From the NCBI GenBank assembly GCA_012862575.1, contig BLSF01000034.1:62001-126000 (forward strand): a stretch of 64,000 nucleotides of DNA, given 5' to 3'. This DNA comes from Parietichytrium sp. I65-24A. Lineage: Eukaryota; Sar; Bigyra; Thraustochytrida; Thraustochytriidae. The position numbers and the translations under genes were made by a program. Under the pieces are notes generated by a model, which saw nothing but the letters and a program-made list of their open reading frames with translations, searched no databases and was not told where the DNA came from. This document shows positions 41,155-50,952 of the stretch, one piece after another (position 1 is the stretch's first letter; each line of letters opens with the position of its first letter).

Positions 41155-41432
41155 TGAAAAAGAAGAGAAGGAGAGAGAAAGAATGAAAGAAGAGAAAGAG
41201 GAGAAGAAGATTGAGAGAAAGATCGAGAAGAAGAAAAGAAAGAGAAGAAGAACGAAGAAGGAAGAAGAAGGAAGAGGAGAGCTACATCTCGATCATTGCA
41301 GTGTAAGCTTACTGCGGGTACGAAACTCCACTTTAGCTGAGGGGAAAGAAAGCAAGAAAGAAGCAAGAAAGCAAGAAAGCAAGCAAGAAAGAAAGCAAGA
41401 AAGAAAGCAAGAAAGAAGGAAAGAGAGACAAA
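41155..41432. repeat. Purine tract with (GAAAGCAA)-type repeats directly before an ATG
   Basis: gaagaga-rich sequence (41155-41280) and aagcaagaaag repeats (41340-41430) flank a short mixed stretch. The tract ends immediately at the ATG at 41434, so it would be transcribed as 5' UTR or sit in the core promoter. Confidence 0.85.
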
Positions 41433-41433
41433 G

Positions 41434-42549
41434 ATGCGTGGTTTCTGGCTGTCTCTCCCAGTTGTCCTGGCAGGGTTGGCGCACCTGTTGACGAAGGACG
41501 CGCACTATGCGGATGACTCTGTGAAATCGGCGCTGGAGAATGGCGGCAAGATGTGGTCCATCGTGTCCGAGGGCAAGGGCAAGCTGCGCTTGGAGCAAGT
41601 GCCGATTCCGAAACCAGGGCCAGGGGAGTTCCTGATCAAGATGAAGTATGCGCCGGTGAACCCGGTGGATGTTCTCATCTCTTTCGATGAGCTTCCGGAG
41701 TTTGGGGCCAGGCCGTACCCGCACGGAAATGGAATGGAGGGAATGGGGCAGGTGGTGGCCAGCGGCGGCGGTCTGGTGCCCTTTGCATTCAGCAAGCTGG
41801 GCCTCAGGGTTGGTGTGCTCAAGCCAGAACTCGGAACTTGGGCGGAGTATGCGATCGGAACTCCGACCACAACATTTCCGCTCAGCAGCGACATATCGGA
41901 TGAAGCTGGCTCTATGGCCATCGTGAACCCTTACACCGCCGTATCTCTTTTCGAAATCGCCACCTCCAACGGCCACAAAGTAGTCTTGCAAACCGGGGCC
42001 GCCTCGGCATTGAGCCAGATGATGCTCAAGTCTGCAGATTCGTACGGCGTCAAATTTTTGTGCGTAGTGCGTGGACAAAAGAACGAGCAAATCCTTTTGG
42101 ACCTCGGCCAGCCCAAGGATCTAATTGTGCGATCTGACAAACCAAATTACTTGGAGCGCCTCGCCGCGGCTATCAAGAAACATGACGTGACTCTGGCTTT
42201 TGACGCTTTGGGCGGCGAAGAGCTTGAGAAAATTTACAGCGTCATGCCTGCTAAAAGCGCCGTGTACAGCTACGGAAGTATCACCGGCCCCTTCCCGTCC
42301 ACTGAGACCCTCGCGAAACGTAAGAACGCCGACAAGAAGATGTTTTTCTTTGCGGTCGGCGATTTCATCGAACAGGGAGGACTCCTTCGAGTGTTCAAGA
42401 CTCTCTCCTCAGTGCACCGCATGCTTGGATCCACTCTCAACGTCAACCACGAAAAGGTGATATCCTTCCGTTCGCCTGAGGCTATTTCTGCGGTGGAAGA
42501 GTATGCTAAGACCCACCACGGAGGTAAATTTCTCCTGAAAATGGACTAA
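41434..42549 (+). CDS. ETR-like medium-chain NADPH oxidoreductase (enoyl/quinone reductase family)
   Basis: 371 residues, ATG at 41434 immediately after a purine tract. Residues 1-22 are hydrophobic (FWLSLPVVLAGLAHLL), a signal peptide or targeting region. The rest is the zinc-free MDR fold: KPGPGEFLIKMKYAPVNPVD near 65, GNGMEGMGQVVASG near 100, GTWAEYA near 130, and the Rossmann segment VVLQTGAASALSQMMLK near 182, where AASALS replaces the usual GxGxxG as in ETR-like (mitochondrial enoyl reductase-like) members. AFDALGGEE and the YSYGSITG block near 275 are also typical. There are no zinc-ligand cysteines. The tyrosine that serves catalysis in true MECR enzymes is not found at the expected place (FDELPEFG instead of YGxxP), so substrate is uncertain: quinones, aldehydes or enoyl thioesters are all possible. 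The cofactor is probably NADPH, by family. Confidence 0.85.
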   Translation: MRGFWLSLPVVLAGLAHLLTKDAHYADDSVKSALENGGKMWSIVSEGKGKLRLEQVPIPKPGPGEFLIKMKYAPVNPVDVLISFDELPEFGARPYPHGNGMEGMGQVVASGGGLVPFAFSKLGLRVGVLKPELGTWAEYAIGTPTTTFPLSSDISDEAGSMAIVNPYTAVSLFEIATSNGHKVVLQTGAASALSQMMLKSADSYGVKFLCVVRGQKNEQILLDLGQPKDLIVRSDKPNYLERLAAAIKKHDVTLAFDALGGEELEKIYSVMPAKSAVYSYGSITGPFPSTETLAKRKNADKKMFFFAVGDFIEQGGLLRVFKTLSSVHRMLGSTLNVNHEKVISFRSPEAISAVEEYAKTHHGGKFLLKMD

Positions 42550-43097
42550 AGCGAGCCAAAGCCTCGTTCACTCTATAAAATACAAAAAGCACAATCTAGT
42601 CAAACCCTCAGCGATTTGGTTCGCCAGAATCCACAATGACATACATTCCTTATTTCCCACCCTCCGTTCAATACGACTTGCCCCTCTTTGTGCTGCTAAA
42701 GTAAATCCTGTTGACTTCATCTCTCTCTCTCTCTCTGCTCCTGTCATTCACAGCTCCTGTGGCTCGGACTCTGAATGACTGACTGACTGATTGACTGACT
42801 GAATGTTCAATTGAGCAATTGAGCAATTGAGCAATTGAGCAATGAATGAAGAGTTAGTTCAGAATCATGATCATGATCATGGTCATGTATCATGATCATG
42901 AATGAGCATGATGCATGCGAGAACAACGCATCTTGAATTGAATGGATGGATAGATTGATAGATAAGATACACTCCTTCTCTCATTCGACTCATTCGTAGC
43001 AGTCTGGTCACTCGCGAACCTAAGAATCGAGAGTGGTTGAGAAAAAGAGCTCATCTTCTTCATCTTCTCTCTCTCATGACTCTCATAACTCTCATGC
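42550..43097. other. Intergenic region with several short repeats
   Basis: Holds (TC)n (42720-42737), gact tetramers (42772-42802), five ttgagcaa octamers (42810-42842), atcatg palindromic hexamers (42864-42905) and gata-type repeats. No gene supported. Confidence 0.65.
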
Positions 43098-45029
43098 ATG
43101 CTCTTCTTTCTCTTCCTTGTCCCTTTCGTCCAATGCTGTTGTGAGGGAGGCATGATGAGCGGGTACGGCTCCATCCCGCAGGTAGAACCTGTGGGGGACG
43201 CTTTTTCTGGGACAGCGAGAGGTCGCGGGCGCAGGCAGCTGTACGCACTAGCTGCGGGGGCGCTTTGGGTCCTCGCGGGCGCGCTGTGGGCGGTGGGCTT
43301 CGCCGGCTACCCTCAGCAGCCGCGAAGGGTAAACCCCGCAGCAACTGTGGGGGACGCTCTTCGCGTACCGGAGCAAAGCTGGCCTGGGACGCAATCGTCC
43401 CAAGGAAACGGGTTCCAAGAGCCGGCGAGGGTGCGCGGGGAGGATGGTGTCGTGCGAGTTCATCTCAAGGTGGAAACGAGTAGACTCGACTTTGGCAATG
43501 GCATCAGCTTCGTGTCAAGGACGTTCAATGGCAAAGCCCCGGCGGACACTATAGTGGTGAAGAGAGGCGAGCGGCTCGTCATCGACCTGAACAACACTCT
43601 GGGCCCGGAGATATCCGACTCCTCGAAACGAGCAAAATCGCCAAAGCACAAGTCGGGGACAGGCAGAGACCTGCATGAATCGGCCTCTGGAAGGAAGGCG
43701 GAAACGGACATGGAGAACAGCTTTAGGTCGCCCAATACGACGGTAATCCACACACACGGGCTGCACATCTCGCCTGCAGGCGTGGCTGATAACATTTTCC
43801 GGTCGGCGCGGCCCGGAGATTCCTTGGAGTTTGTGTACGACATCCCGCGGGACCATCCGCTGGGAACCTTCTACGTGCACGCGCATTACAGCGGCAGCAG
43901 CGCCTTGCAGTCAGCGTACGCACTCGTCGCTGCGTTGCTTGTGGTCGACCAACCGGAAAAGGACCGCCATGTCGCGCAAGACAGAGTCATGCTGGTTGGC
44001 ATGGTGGACATCGGCTCCGGAAAGCGCACTGACGTGGTGGAGGACTCGCGGCTAGCCGGCAGCCTGCTCGAACTGGACATCAAGGGCGTGAATGTTAGCG
44101 CTGGAGAGTCTGCCAGATTCATGACGGTGAATGGGCTTGCGAACCAACAGCTGCAGGTCGCAGCGCACAAATTGGAGCGGTGGCGGGTCGTGAACGTCGT
44201 CATTGACGGAATGCTGCGCATCATGGTGGACGGTGACTGCGTGCTCGCTGAAACCGCAGCAGACGGCGTTCAGTACCGCTCGCCGAGACCAAAGCTGCCT
44301 GAGGAAGGGATCGCAATTGCTCCTGGATCTCGCAAAGATCTCCTCGTATACTGCACTGGGAGCGCTACGATCTACACTGGAGTGGACAAAAATTTGGCGT
44401 ACGACCGGCAGCTTATAGAATTTATCGGAAATGGCTCGAAAGTTGCATCGGGGCGGCTTTTGAGTGTTAGCGCAGGAGCCTCAGAAGGCAGGAATGCCAC
44501 GTTTGAAGAGCTCATACAAGACTATCGCTTTTCAGGACCTGTCGGTTACACACCGGAGCCCATGAAGGACCTTCGTTTTCACGACGCTTCTCGGCGGAAC
44601 GACGTTGTGTACATGCAAGGCGGGCCAAAGACGGAGCGCGTTGTCCGCAACGGAAACCCGTACTCTCTGCTCGGTATAAACGGGGAGGTGTATAACGGAA
44701 GCCACATCATGTTCCAACTTCCACTGAACGAGAAGGTGGAGTGGACCATTGTAAACGAAAAGATGATGGACGGCAGTGTTGCGCTAGAGTCGCACCCTTT
44801 CCACCTCCATGTGAATCACTTTCAAGTCGTCGACTTTGCTTCCAATGCCCCATCAAACTTTAGCCCAGACTTCGAAATTGGCGACTTTCGAGACACTATA
44901 ATGGTTCCAGCTCCGGGGAACGTTACGATTCGCTGGATCCCGCGAGACTTTCGAGGCGTGTCCGTTCTGCACTGCCACACGCTCGCCCACGAAGACACAG
45001 GAATGATTGCCAACTTTGAAATTGTATGA
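43098..45029 (+). CDS. Multicopper oxidase, membrane anchored
   Basis: 643 residues from an ATG at 43098; a second pair of Met codons at 43152 would give a type II protein with the helix YALAAGALWVLAGALWAVGF as signal anchor and may be the true start. The three-cupredoxin fold is intact with all four copper motifs: HTHGLH (near 218), HAHYSG (261), HPFHLH (566) and HCHTLAHEDTGM (624). These give the trinuclear cluster and the type 1 site with His, Cys, His and an axial Met, so an active laccase/ferroxidase-type enzyme with modest redox potential is expected. It oxidises phenols or metal ions with reduction of O2 to water, outside the cell or in the secretory pathway. Several N-x-S/T sites are present. 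No iron-permease partner is adjacent, and the Fet3-specific acidic residues cannot be judged without alignment, so the substrate is open. Confidence 0.92.
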   Translation: MLFFLFLVPFVQCCCEGGMMSGYGSIPQVEPVGDAFSGTARGRGRRQLYALAAGALWVLAGALWAVGFAGYPQQPRRVNPAATVGDALRVPEQSWPGTQSSQGNGFQEPARVRGEDGVVRVHLKVETSRLDFGNGISFVSRTFNGKAPADTIVVKRGERLVIDLNNTLGPEISDSSKRAKSPKHKSGTGRDLHESASGRKAETDMENSFRSPNTTVIHTHGLHISPAGVADNIFRSARPGDSLEFVYDIPRDHPLGTFYVHAHYSGSSALQSAYALVAALLVVDQPEKDRHVAQDRVMLVGMVDIGSGKRTDVVEDSRLAGSLLELDIKGVNVSAGESARFMTVNGLANQQLQVAAHKLERWRVVNVVIDGMLRIMVDGDCVLAETAADGVQYRSPRPKLPEEGIAIAPGSRKDLLVYCTGSATIYTGVDKNLAYDRQLIEFIGNGSKVASGRLLSVSAGASEGRNATFEELIQDYRFSGPVGYTPEPMKDLRFHDASRRNDVVYMQGGPKTERVVRNGNPYSLLGINGEVYNGSHIMFQLPLNEKVEWTIVNEKMMDGSVALESHPFHLHVNHFQVVDFASNAPSNFSPDFEIGDFRDTIMVPAPGNVTIRWIPRDFRGVSVLHCHTLAHEDTGMIANFEIV

Positions 45030-46113
45030 ACCTTTTATCTAGTAGTTTCCGTTCTTTTCATTTATAACGTTGAACAATCCACTGCGAAGCATCTTGTCCA
45101 TGCTCTCAAATTTCTTGGTCCTCTTCTGTCCGTCGCACGAGTCGAGTCGACTTGAGCTGTTTACTATATTCTTGTTTCCATCAAAGATCAGCCAACTGTT
45201 AGAGACTCCGCCATGGAAACAAAATAGAAGAAAAAATAGAAGAATCAAAATGCTACCTCTGAATCCTCTGAATGTCAATTCGAGTTTCCTCTCTCCATGA
45301 TCTCAGAAATCTCAGACCTTCACCACAACTCCCGACAGGTGGGCGCTACTTTTCTCTCTAAAGACAAGCCTACATTCGTGAACGTTCTCTCACGGGAACA
45401 AAGAATCGCTCCTCGCCTCTCAGCCAGTCATACGCTTCCTACGCGAGTCCTACCAAACCCACTCAAACTCCTATGGCAAAGTAAAGTCACTGGCAGACAG
45501 AGAAATAGAGAGAGAGAGAGAGAGAGTGTGAGAGAAAGGGCAAAACGTAACGTCAGAAAACGGCAGGAAACGTCAGAAAACGGCGGTAAAGTGTCCCCGC
45601 GTACCCCCTCCCAGCCTCCCTGGCCTGACTTTGTTGCTAGCGTTAACCCTGGTGCACTGGTGCACTGGTGCACTGGTGAGGGAAGCCGACTTGGTGGAGA
45701 AGGAAGGAAGGAAGGATCCAAAAGACATCATAGAGAACATAGGTGTTGAAACCAAAGTGGAGCGCTGGAGAATAGTCATTTGTCATTTGTCATTTGCCAT
45801 TTGTCATTTGCCATTTGTCATTTGTCATTTGCAGGAGTTCAGATTTGATATATATCCATCACATCATCCAGCAGATATCTCTCTATCTCTTATCTCTTAT
45901 CTCATTATACATTCAAAGGTGGAAGGTGAAAGGTGAAAAGTGGTTCATACATTGATAGGATTTGGAAGCGTGGCAGGCGGCGATATGCACTTGCTCTTGG
46001 AGCGCGTTGGCAGAGTTGACCAGAGCTGATTGTATTCGTTAGTGGATTTGAATTTGGGCTGGTGCGAGGTTGAGAGATTAAGGAGAAGTGTGTTTATTTC
46101 TTGGGCTGCGAAG
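45030..46113. other. Intergenic region upstream of RNase Z
   Basis: No gene supported. It has a (GA)n run (45506-45529), a ggtgcact octamer repeat (45648-45675) and a catttgt/catttgc run (45776-45832). The RNase Z frame is open upstream to about 46030 but without ATG. Confidence 0.6.
45776..45832. repeat. (CATTTGT/CATTTGC)n heptamer run
   Basis: Eight heptamers, about 280 bases upstream of the RNase Z ATG. Confidence 0.9.
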
Positions 46114-47745
46114 ATGGGGCTGCTAGAGCGATGGATTGGCGCTGTTGGAAGAGTCAAGGACCTGCGTGTTTCTAGAGCAGTGGATCGGTTTGCGGCACCT
46201 GCATGGGTAGATCAATGTGGCCGTCTGTCTCGAAGGAGGTGGTTTTCTTGCGATAGAAATTCATGCCGCGGGGACGACGGCGACGAAGCTACTAGTCAGC
46301 CCGTTTTAAATGACCTCAAATCGGTGGATCGTCGAGTGAATCCTCCGCTGGCGAAACTGATCTTTCTCGGAACTTCCAGCATGGCGCCAACAAAGTCACG
46401 CAACGTCTCTTCCGTCGCGCTGCAGCTTGGTGGAGCAACTTGGCTGTTTGACGTGGGCGAAGGAACGCAACACCAGATCATGAGGTGCAAGCAGGTGCGT
46501 GTGACGAACGTGAACCGGATCTTTATTACGCATTTGCATGGCGATCATTTCTATGGCCTACCGGGAATTCTCTGTGCTCTTTGCAACGCTGGAGAAAAGC
46601 CTCGAGATGCCCCCGTGGAGATCGTGGGGCCTCCAGGACTGCGGAAGGTACTTCGGACTGTTTTGGAAGCGTCCGCAGTTTACTTGAATTATCGTTATGT
46701 GGTTCACGAGCTGCACCCTCGGGAACGCAAGAATGGAGTGACAAAACAGTCTGGAACGTATAGCAATAAAACGAGGTGGCAGGATTGCCACCCGCAGGAG
46801 AACCCCGGCTTCGACATCACTGCAAATATAAACGGCGAGTGGGAGAACCTCCCAATCGCGCAAGACACACAAAACCGATTCAGCGTCCATGCAGCCGTTC
46901 TCAAGCATAGCCCTGCACTACTAACGATGGGCTATGTCATCCAAGAACAGGACTATCCCGGCAAAATGCAAGCTGAACACCTCAAGGACGAACTTTTGAC
47001 TCCAGAAAACAAGGAGTTTTTCGCTGCCTCTGGGGTCGCCAATCCTATGCGCCTCCTCGGCAAGCTCAAGGCGGGCGAACCCATTCAGCTTCACAATCGT
47101 GTGGTGTGGCCGTCTCAAGTTCTTGGACCTCCGAAGAGAGGCAGGAAGATAGTCGTCCTCGGGGACACTTATGACGCATCTGCAATCGCCAGATTAGCTG
47201 CGAACGCAAATGTGGTCGTCCACGAGGCAACAAATTCTTATTTGCCAGATGTCGATCCGTCAGACTCTGGTGTGCAAGTCACTCACGCGTCAGTCCTCCG
47301 CAAGACTTTGTCGCACGGACACTCTACTCCGGAGATGGCCGGGAGCTTTGCAGAGGCGATCAAGTGCAAACACCTCCTCTTGACGCACTTGTCTCCGCGA
47401 TATAGGTATCCTGATGAGACAGATGAGCCTGCCTCCAGAGCGCACGCTGAAAGCCTGCTCGCTTCAATCCAGATGAAAGCGCAAAAGGAGTTCCCGAGCG
47501 GCAAAGCTGAAGTGGCGTACGATTTTATGGAGGTCGATATTCCTGGAGATTGGGAAAGTCGCTCGGATGACGTCTCCGTAAATATCCAGCCATTGACTAC
47601 TAAGGAGTCACAAGAGTACCCGCTTCAAGCAGATGATGAGGAGGTTGGTCTCAGTCCGGAAGAGTCTTTGACAAGAGCTAAAACCAGTGCGAGAAAGTAT
47701 TTGGCTTTTCTCAATGAGCCAGTCAACCCGCTGAACTACGGATGA
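46114..47745 (+). CDS. RNase Z (tRNA 3' processing endonuclease), short form
   Basis: 543 residues from the first in-frame ATG at 46114, no intron. It cleaves the 3' trailer of precursor tRNAs to allow CCA addition. Motifs of the metallo-beta-lactamase fold: LIFLGTSSMAPTKSRNVSS (the P-x-K-x-RN loop of RNase Z, near 85), FDVGEGTQHQ, THLHGDHFYGLPGIL (His motif, near 140), VVVHEATNSY (near 370), GHSTPEMAG and LLLTHLSPRY. All zinc ligands are visible. The domain occurs once, as in ELAC1-type enzymes, but the protein is longer than a bacterial RNase Z (about 310) owing to a loop region near 215-250 and a C-terminal acidic tail. The first 55 residues are basic and free of acidic runs at the start (GLLERWIGAVGRVKDLRVSRAVDRF), which suits a mitochondrial presequence. 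Dual nuclear and mitochondrial use through alternative starts is possible. Confidence 0.92.
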   Translation: MGLLERWIGAVGRVKDLRVSRAVDRFAAPAWVDQCGRLSRRRWFSCDRNSCRGDDGDEATSQPVLNDLKSVDRRVNPPLAKLIFLGTSSMAPTKSRNVSSVALQLGGATWLFDVGEGTQHQIMRCKQVRVTNVNRIFITHLHGDHFYGLPGILCALCNAGEKPRDAPVEIVGPPGLRKVLRTVLEASAVYLNYRYVVHELHPRERKNGVTKQSGTYSNKTRWQDCHPQENPGFDITANINGEWENLPIAQDTQNRFSVHAAVLKHSPALLTMGYVIQEQDYPGKMQAEHLKDELLTPENKEFFAASGVANPMRLLGKLKAGEPIQLHNRVVWPSQVLGPPKRGRKIVVLGDTYDASAIARLAANANVVVHEATNSYLPDVDPSDSGVQVTHASVLRKTLSHGHSTPEMAGSFAEAIKCKHLLLTHLSPRYRYPDETDEPASRAHAESLLASIQMKAQKEFPSGKAEVAYDFMEVDIPGDWESRSDDVSVNIQPLTTKESQEYPLQADDEEVGLSPEESLTRAKTSARKYLAFLNEPVNPLNYG

Positions 47746-48039
47746 ACATCCGAGACATGTATATACACAAGAGTGTTAGAACTCGCTATTTTTTCCGCCG
47801 TATTTTCCTCCTTGGATTTGGATTGGAGCCTCGTTACGTTCCCTCCACCAACCCGTGTAGCAAGAGTAAACAAGCAAACAGTCGAGTCTTCGTTATCATT
47901 GCAGTTTTGCCTTCAAGTTCGTTCAATACTCCGCCCCCGTTTTCTTCGTGCTGCTGTCGGCGAGTAGAGTGGAGGGGGGGGGAAAATGAAAAATCAAACA
48001 AGAATTGAACTCAATCAAGATTAGTCTTCAATCAATAAA

Positions 48040-50799
48040 TCAAGAGAATGTTTTGTGCGCTGCTGCATGGCCAGATTTGCGTCCAGTTCTCCAGTTGCGA
48101 GTCGCTCTCGGCGTGCCAATGGTCTCCTGTGCCTTTCGGTGGCCTTGCTCCGCAGCCTTGAGCTTGTCAATATTATCTCTGAGATCTTCATACACACCGG
48201 TTTGCTCTTCCAGCGAGGGAAGCCAAATCTGCAGCTTGTTGATATTAGTCACCTGTTTGCCCGTTCCGGTCTTCGCCTTGGGGTCCAAAGAGCGCTCCAC
48301 AAACTTGAGCTCCACGCCATAGCAATCTTGGTCGTCCTTCTCAGTCAAAAGTCGAGGCGTGACAGATTTGAGCTCCACCGTTTTCACAAGCTTGACTGCT
48401 GTCTTTGTGAGACTTCGCGAGCCACTTTTATGCCCCACAGACGATCGAACGGAATGGCGCAGACTCTTCTTCAAAGAGCTGCCGAAGGCTCTTCGAAGCG
48501 ACACGGCCCTGCCTTTTTTCCCGCCAGTCTTTGAGGTTCCCCCAAAGCCACCGGTGATGTCTTTGCTCTTGCCAAACAAGATAATGTCTGTGCAAACGTA
48601 CATGACGTGAATCTTTGCCTCATTGTTGTACGGGGCCTCGTGCATAAGAACGTTGACGCGCGTGACAAACTTGCGGTGGGGAGAAATCAGCCATGGAACA
48701 TTCGCTTCTCCGCCCAGCTCGTTGTAGATGTCAATGAGGGTTTCACTGGACTCGTTCTCACCGACGATCTGATTCACATCGTTTGCAAGGCCCTCAACAA
48801 CCCTAGCGCTGTGCTCAAGCTCGTGCACGTGGTCTTCGATTCCGTCCATTTCCAAATTCGACATGTGCTTGAGCAGTTCACGGAAAAGCAAGGGGTACTT
48901 GCACAGCCGCTGCACAGGCTTGATTAGGAGCGAGTTTAACGACACTTTCGCCTTCTTTTCGCGTTCACCTAGAGCGTCGTTCAGCTCTTGGGACTCGGTC
49001 CTGCAGACGAGCAGCCTATCAATGGCGACGGGATACTGGTGGCAATACACGGCGTATAGTTTGAAAAAGGGCATCACTTTCTCGAAGGCTGGACCGTAAA
49101 CGCCGGCGATGTCGGTCACTGAACAGGATTTGGCGTCAAGCGCGAGGAGGGCTTGCTCCAAGAACCCAAGCAGCTCGGTATTGATTTTGACCAACGTCTC
49201 CACGTTCACAAAGATGGTGCGCATATCTTGGTTAGAAAGGAGGGATTCGGCGTTCACAGACGTTTTGGAGCAATTGGACCTTAGAAGACCGTGTTCACAG
49301 ATTCGCGACCCATCGCTGTCCTTACACTTCACGCGGCGCACCTTACGCCGCAGAGGGATAATAAACTCGCGCACAAGTGTTCTCAAATCCAGTACGTACG
49401 TTCGCTCGGTGGTCCAAATCTCCTGCAGGACGGAGGTAGCCTGCATGTAGGCATCAGCGCCGTGGCGGGTCTTAATTCCCTCGAAAATTGAGTTGATCTG
49501 CTGGAAAGTGTCTTTGCTCTCAGCGGTCTTTCCCGACTTGTAGAGACGCTCCATCTCGCTAAGGGAGGTTAGCCTCTCATCGGAACCCACATTCATGTGC
49601 ACACGGAGCTGCTTCTTGCGCGCCCATTGGCGTTCCCTGGTAGACTTTTGGCCAGAGTCCTTGGAGCCGTTGGCGCTTGGCTTCTCCTTGACCCGACCAG
49701 CGAAGCGCTCGAACTTGATGCGCAGTGGCCGGGGCTTGTGCTTGATCATCTCCACCACATCCTGCCACTTTGCGTTGAGGCCAATGGGGTCCTCGTCCAC
49801 CTCGATGATCCGGTCACCGACACACACCCCGGCGTCGTCGGAGAAAGACTGGTCGGCCACCCGGCCGACAATGACTCCAACGGATGGTCCTGAGCTGAGC
49901 GAGAAGCCCATCATCCCTTCGCCGTACTCGACGATGTACTCCACGGACCCGTTCGGAAGCTGTGGGGCGTCCAGGTTGAGCTGGTATCTGCTCTCGATGT
50001 CCGCCAGGCTCAGCCCGCCCACGGACTCGGCGTCTCCCACGGAGGACGCGGCAGAGCCGTGGCGGCGTCCGAGTGTGCCGTGGCTCTTCAAGGTGCCGTT
50101 GCGCTTGAGCGTGTTCTTGCGAGTGGCCCAGCTCCTCGTGCGCTCCATGCCGCCGTCGGCGTCGCTCTCCGCGCCGTTCGTGTTGACCGACTCCACGCCC
50201 GAGGAGTCCACCGACGCCGTGTCGGGGAACGACGTCATGCTCGCGCGGCGCAAGTCTGTCTCGATGAGCTCCTCGATGAAGACCGTCATTTTGGTCTGCA
50301 ACGCCGAAATCTCCTCGGGCTCAGCCCACAGCTCGATCTTCTCTACTCGCGTGAGGATGCGCATTGTGCCCTTCTTGCTCTCCTCGGCCTGCCTGGTCAC
50401 GAAGGTGACTTGCAGCACCCTCGGGTCCGACAGCTTGATGCTGCATCTGTGCAGGTCCAGCCAGCTCAAGATCGTGTACTTGTTCCTGAAACGCTTCAGG
50501 GTCTTGCGCTTGCCGGCCTCCTCGGTCTCCAGCATGGACCCGATGGACTCTGGCGACCCGCTGCCGTTGGGCACTGCCACGATGAGCAGGTCCTCGAATA
50601 GGTACAGCCTCGCCGGAGTCTTCGAGGACGTGGAGAACGGCGCCTGCTTGACCATCACGCACACCGTCGTCACGAACTTGCGGTCCACTCTCACCAGCTG
50701 GTCGTGCTTTTCCTGGAACGCACTGGACGCCTCCACCTCCTCGTACACGTTCATGAGCTTCTCCATCTCCAGCAGCTCGGCGAACTGGAACCTGTCCAT
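48040..50799 (-). CDS. RhoGEF with PH-PDZ-DH-PH architecture
   Basis: 919 residues from the ATG at 50799; the frame is open upstream only through a microsatellite and lacks an ATG. Residues about 35-180 form a PH-like domain (RKFVTTVCVMVKQ ... LYLFEDLLIVAV). Residues about 283-366 are a PDZ domain with the carboxylate loop GMMGFSLSSG and the GVIVGRVADQSFSDDAGVCVGD block. The DH (Dbl homology) domain runs from about 451 (EIWTTERTYVLDLRTLV) to 678, with the signature KVSLNSLLIKPVQRLCKYPLLFRELL. A second PH domain follows (FVTRVNVLMHEAPYN ... VCTDIILFGKS), and a helical tail. DH-PH units exchange GDP for GTP on Rho-type GTPases and so control actin. An insertion in the DH domain (CKDSDGSRICEHG-LLRSNC) looks like the short Cys/His motif found repeated in other protist and plant proteins. 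No intron. Confidence 0.9.
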   Translation of the reverse strand: MDRFQFAELLEMEKLMNVYEEVEASSAFQEKHDQLVRVDRKFVTTVCVMVKQAPFSTSSKTPARLYLFEDLLIVAVPNGSGSPESIGSMLETEEAGKRKTLKRFRNKYTILSWLDLHRCSIKLSDPRVLQVTFVTRQAEESKKGTMRILTRVEKIELWAEPEEISALQTKMTVFIEELIETDLRRASMTSFPDTASVDSSGVESVNTNGAESDADGGMERTRSWATRKNTLKRNGTLKSHGTLGRRHGSAASSVGDAESVGGLSLADIESRYQLNLDAPQLPNGSVEYIVEYGEGMMGFSLSSGPSVGVIVGRVADQSFSDDAGVCVGDRIIEVDEDPIGLNAKWQDVVEMIKHKPRPLRIKFERFAGRVKEKPSANGSKDSGQKSTRERQWARKKQLRVHMNVGSDERLTSLSEMERLYKSGKTAESKDTFQQINSIFEGIKTRHGADAYMQATSVLQEIWTTERTYVLDLRTLVREFIIPLRRKVRRVKCKDSDGSRICEHGLLRSNCSKTSVNAESLLSNQDMRTIFVNVETLVKINTELLGFLEQALLALDAKSCSVTDIAGVYGPAFEKVMPFFKLYAVYCHQYPVAIDRLLVCRTESQELNDALGEREKKAKVSLNSLLIKPVQRLCKYPLLFRELLKHMSNLEMDGIEDHVHELEHSARVVEGLANDVNQIVGENESSETLIDIYNELGGEANVPWLISPHRKFVTRVNVLMHEAPYNNEAKIHVMYVCTDIILFGKSKDITGGFGGTSKTGGKKGRAVSLRRAFGSSLKKSLRHSVRSSVGHKSGSRSLTKTAVKLVKTVELKSVTPRLLTEKDDQDCYGVELKFVERSLDPKAKTGTGKQVTNINKLQIWLPSLEEQTGVYEDLRDNIDKLKAAEQGHRKAQETIGTPRATRNWRTGRKSGHAAAHKTFS

Positions 50800-50894
50800 C
50801 GCGCTAATGCCGCCACCCAACTGCAACTCCAACTCCAACTCCTCGCCTGCACCCCTCACGCCTCGGGCCTCAGGCCTCTGCACTCCGCCGCCAA

Positions 50895-50952
50895 TACACC
50901 ACACACACCACACACACCAAACACACCACACACACCAAACACACCAAACACC
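50895..50952. repeat. (CACACCAAA/CACACCACA)n run just upstream of the RhoGEF start
   Basis: About six nonamers, 96 bases from the ATG at 50799, GT-rich on the coding strand. Its translation (Val-Trp-Cys repeats) is not considered part of the protein. Confidence 0.9.

Larger units (their letters stand above)
40482..41433. other. Intergenic region, ABCG / ETR-like oxidoreductase
   Basis: No gene supported. It holds a second copy of the palindrome gtactcgagtac (40952-40963), further gtac-rich strings (40984-41000) and a 270-base purine tract that reaches the next ATG. Confidence 0.6.

Noticed and set aside
41293-42090. 265-codon minus-strand frame opposite the ETR-like oxidoreductase
   Set aside because: Antisense shadow; the opposite strand encodes a complete conserved MDR protein.
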